Origin: Cordia subcordata
Lineage: Eukaryota; Streptophyta; Magnoliopsida; Boraginales; Cordiaceae
Length of the DNA stretch: 64,000 nucleotides
Reading direction: 5' to 3'
NCBI GenBank assembly: GCA_028554755.1
Contig: JAPTOF010000014.1
Span: 6,696,001-6,760,000, forward strand
Each line of letters opens with the position of its first letter. Position 1 is the stretch's first letter. This document shows, one piece after another, positions 61,862-64,000 of the stretch. Both the position numbers and the translations under genes were made by a program. The notes under the pieces were generated by a model, which saw nothing but the letters and a program-made list of their open reading frames with translations, was not told the origin of the DNA and ran no database searches.

Positions 61862-64000
61862 TTATCTACGAAATGAATATTGTTGGAAATTAAACATTGA
61901 ACTAGATGAAGCATGTTCGTGTTGTGAATCGAAAATTTGTCCGAGGACATTACTAGTACCATATTGAGAAGCTGGACCTCCGAAGTTGCTAGATGAATGA
62001 AACGCCGGGATAGTATTCTCTGAAACACTGTGTTGGCCCCTTGGCTAAGTGTTTGATTGGTGACCCCGGTAACCTACAATACATTAACATTTAATTAATA
62101 ATGATGTATTACGAATACATCCATAAAGTATTATAAATGAAACATACCCGTAAGTCGAGCAATGTTTCGGCCTACGTCTCCTTTCGGGATTTCTCGTCCC
62201 CTTTGCCCTTGCTTTCGACGAATCTATAATATTGAATATTGTATTACCACTTGATCCTTCACCTCTCTCATTATTCAACTCCATCGACCAAAAGTCTTTA
62301 GCAAGGGCAGTGAGCTTTATAATCCCGTCTTTGACCTGCTCGTAACCTTGGCTAGTTTTCTTGCCGCAGAACGTCATTTGATTCGACAATGACGTTAGTT
62401 CCCCAGGCCGTGCAACCTCCACTTCGCTAGTTGAGTAATCGGACAAATTCTTATTGCATATTTGTTGACTGATATTTGTTGTCCAATGCTCATTGATGCA
62501 AGAGGTTGGAAATTCATCGCATCTTTCACACTTTAACACATATGTCATGTGGGAGCATGGTATTCCATTAGACTCGAACATCAAATAGTCGCATGTCATT
62601 TTGAAATCTTCTCGACTAAGCACAACTTGCCGAAAAATATTATCATTCTACTTCATTGCTAAAATATACCTAACATTCCCATTACCATTGTCAATTATCT
62701 GGACATGCCACAACAAAGCCTGCAATTTAATCTACTCCTTCACCTAAAAAAAAACTTCCCTTGCAAAAATTGTGGAAGCGTGTCTCTTCAACGCTTGCAA
62801 TTCAGTGCTTAGCATAGCTACTGTGTGGTTGGTCTTCACTTTCTCGACAATAGTTTTCACTCTTACACGCTCAATACCTCGATGGTAGTCCTTAATAAAT
62901 TCAATTAACTTCTTATCACTGCCTAAATATTTGTTCAAGAAGGCATTCATCCCCTTGCAACGCTGTGTACTTTTCATCCACCCATAAAACTAACCTCGAA
63001 GGTATGCCTCAGCCCGCATATGTCTCTTTTCATAGACATTATGGACCCACCTATTATTTTCAAGCCTATATTGGGCAACCATACGCCTCAATGATCTCTC
63101 AAATTCTTCAATTGAACAACTGATTGACATGTAGTGATTGAAAACTCCATTGAAGTCCTTGATCTTTACATTGGTGCAAGCGTTGCGCTGAAGGTGCCAT
63201 TTGCATAACCTATGGCGAGCATTCGGTAACACGACTTCAATTCCCACATGCATAGATTTGTCACTGTCGGTTACTATAGACACAGGTCTCTTGTTGTTCA
63301 TTGCATCGACAAAGGTGCTTCACACCTATACATAAGATTCAATGCTCTTATTCTTAACAATAGCAACGCCGAATATACATGTGTTTTGATGGTTGTTTGA
63401 TCCGGCCAAAATAATGAGTGGAAATCTATACATGTTGGTCTTGTATATAGTATCAAACACTAACATGTCACCAAACACTCGAAATTCATCCCTCGATCGA
63501 CCATCAATTCAAAACAATTTGTCTTATCGATTTTCTTCGTCAACTGTGTACTAATAATAAAACCCAGGATCACAGTTTCCTTTCCCTTGCAAATAGCCAA
63601 GTGCAATATTTGCATCACCCTCCGAAGTTTCCTCACGCTTACCACGGCTCACAACATTATACAAATCTTTCCTTGTAAATCCAACGCCGTCGTACCCACC
63701 GGCCTCATTTGTGAACAGATTCATAATTCGGCTTAGGCTGATTCCAGAACAACGAATGGCATGAAGTTGATCCTGTGACCCTTGTCAGCACGTCGGTGGG
63801 AACGAAGTAGTGGGACGGCATATGTAGGGACTAACAGGTGATTATGCTGCTGCACAAAAGTAGTGACTACATAACAACTTATATTGCAATCATATTTGAT
63901 CCGAAGTTTGGCCTTGCAATCACATTTTTTCAAAGGCCTGTGCTCACGTTTTTTGTTTTCCGTCTCTAATTATTCCTTCTTACGTGAGCTAGCACACGAG
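61862..64000 (-). pseudogene. FAR1/FRS-type MULE transposase, multiply disrupted, runs off right edge
   Basis: The FAR1/FHY3 family derives from MULE transposases. Reading leftward from the edge, a FAR1 zinc-binding region (KKCDCKAKLRI, YVVTTFVQQHNHLL; 63933 down to about 63800) shifts frame into LHAIRCSGISLSRIMNLF. The transposase core follows with DMLVFDTIYKTNMYRFPL, VTDSDKSM and RLCKWHLQRNA, giving the first two acidic residues. Then come NNRWVHNVYEKRHMRAEAYL, STQRCKGMNAFLNKYL and a SWIM finger, FESNGIPCSHM (about 62565). A last exon 62073-61862 encodes NVLGQIFDSQHEH and FNFQQYSFRR. In-frame stops lie at 63553, 63526, 63511, 63328, 63322 and 62992 (first base), mostly where Gln, Leu, Trp or Lys are expected. 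A C-terminal zinc knuckle (KHCSTYG...GHQSNT) has lost cysteines and frame at the intron. Clearly inactive as a protein. Confidence 0.88.

Noticed and set aside
63460..63645. A 61-codon minus-strand frame
   Set aside because: It is out of frame with the FRS transposase, which is recognisable across the same bases despite stops.

Overview
The window is nuclear DNA from a flowering plant, most likely a eudicot. The evidence is AT-rich sequence, GT-AG introns in plant gene families, and dense MITEs, SINEs, LTR fragments and MULE-type sequences. It is repeat-rich and gene-poor, with no bacterial, organellar or CRISPR features. Exon boundaries were read by eye from splice sites, reading phase and family motifs, without transcripts or database searches. 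The species cannot be named from the sequence.

Left third (1-28.4 kb): two cytokinin dehydrogenase (CKX) genes lie in tandem on the minus strand, start codons 21,284 bp apart. The left copy (587-3687) has four intact exons; its last exon lies beyond the left edge. The right copy (21017-24971) keeps all five exons but is broken. Exon 1 has a stop codon and a changed FAD-attachment motif, and 108 bp of exon 3 is replaced by foreign sequence. A ~1 kb block lies 2-3 kb upstream of each gene. A third copy of that block, at 14.7-15.7 kb, has no CKX gene beside it.

Middle (28.4-49.1 kb): mostly transposon debris. It holds a LINE 3' end with an RNase H domain, a 1.1 kb element with long inverted ends, a decayed Ty3/gypsy reverse transcriptase, and many Tourist-like MITEs. 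The one clearly intact complete gene is here: a seven-exon minus-strand gene for a DENR/TMA22-type translation factor (40948-44887, 188 aa). A MITE and a fresh 247-bp duplication sit in its introns. Beyond it are a hAT-type element with an 8-bp target duplication and a degenerate tRNA-Val(CAC).

Right third (49.1-64 kb): a Tourist/Harbinger-like element (49125-51532) contains a probable solo LTR. A second, related probable solo LTR lies at 52297-54026 with a readable 6-bp target duplication. From 56 to 64 kb there is a MULE-like gene set: a decayed Ulp1-type cysteine protease gene (+), a small GRF-zinc-finger membrane protein (-), and a FAR1/FRS-type MULE transposase pseudogene (-) that runs off the right edge. 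A transposase together with a Ulp1-like protease recalls the Kaonashi/CUMULE class of plant MULEs.
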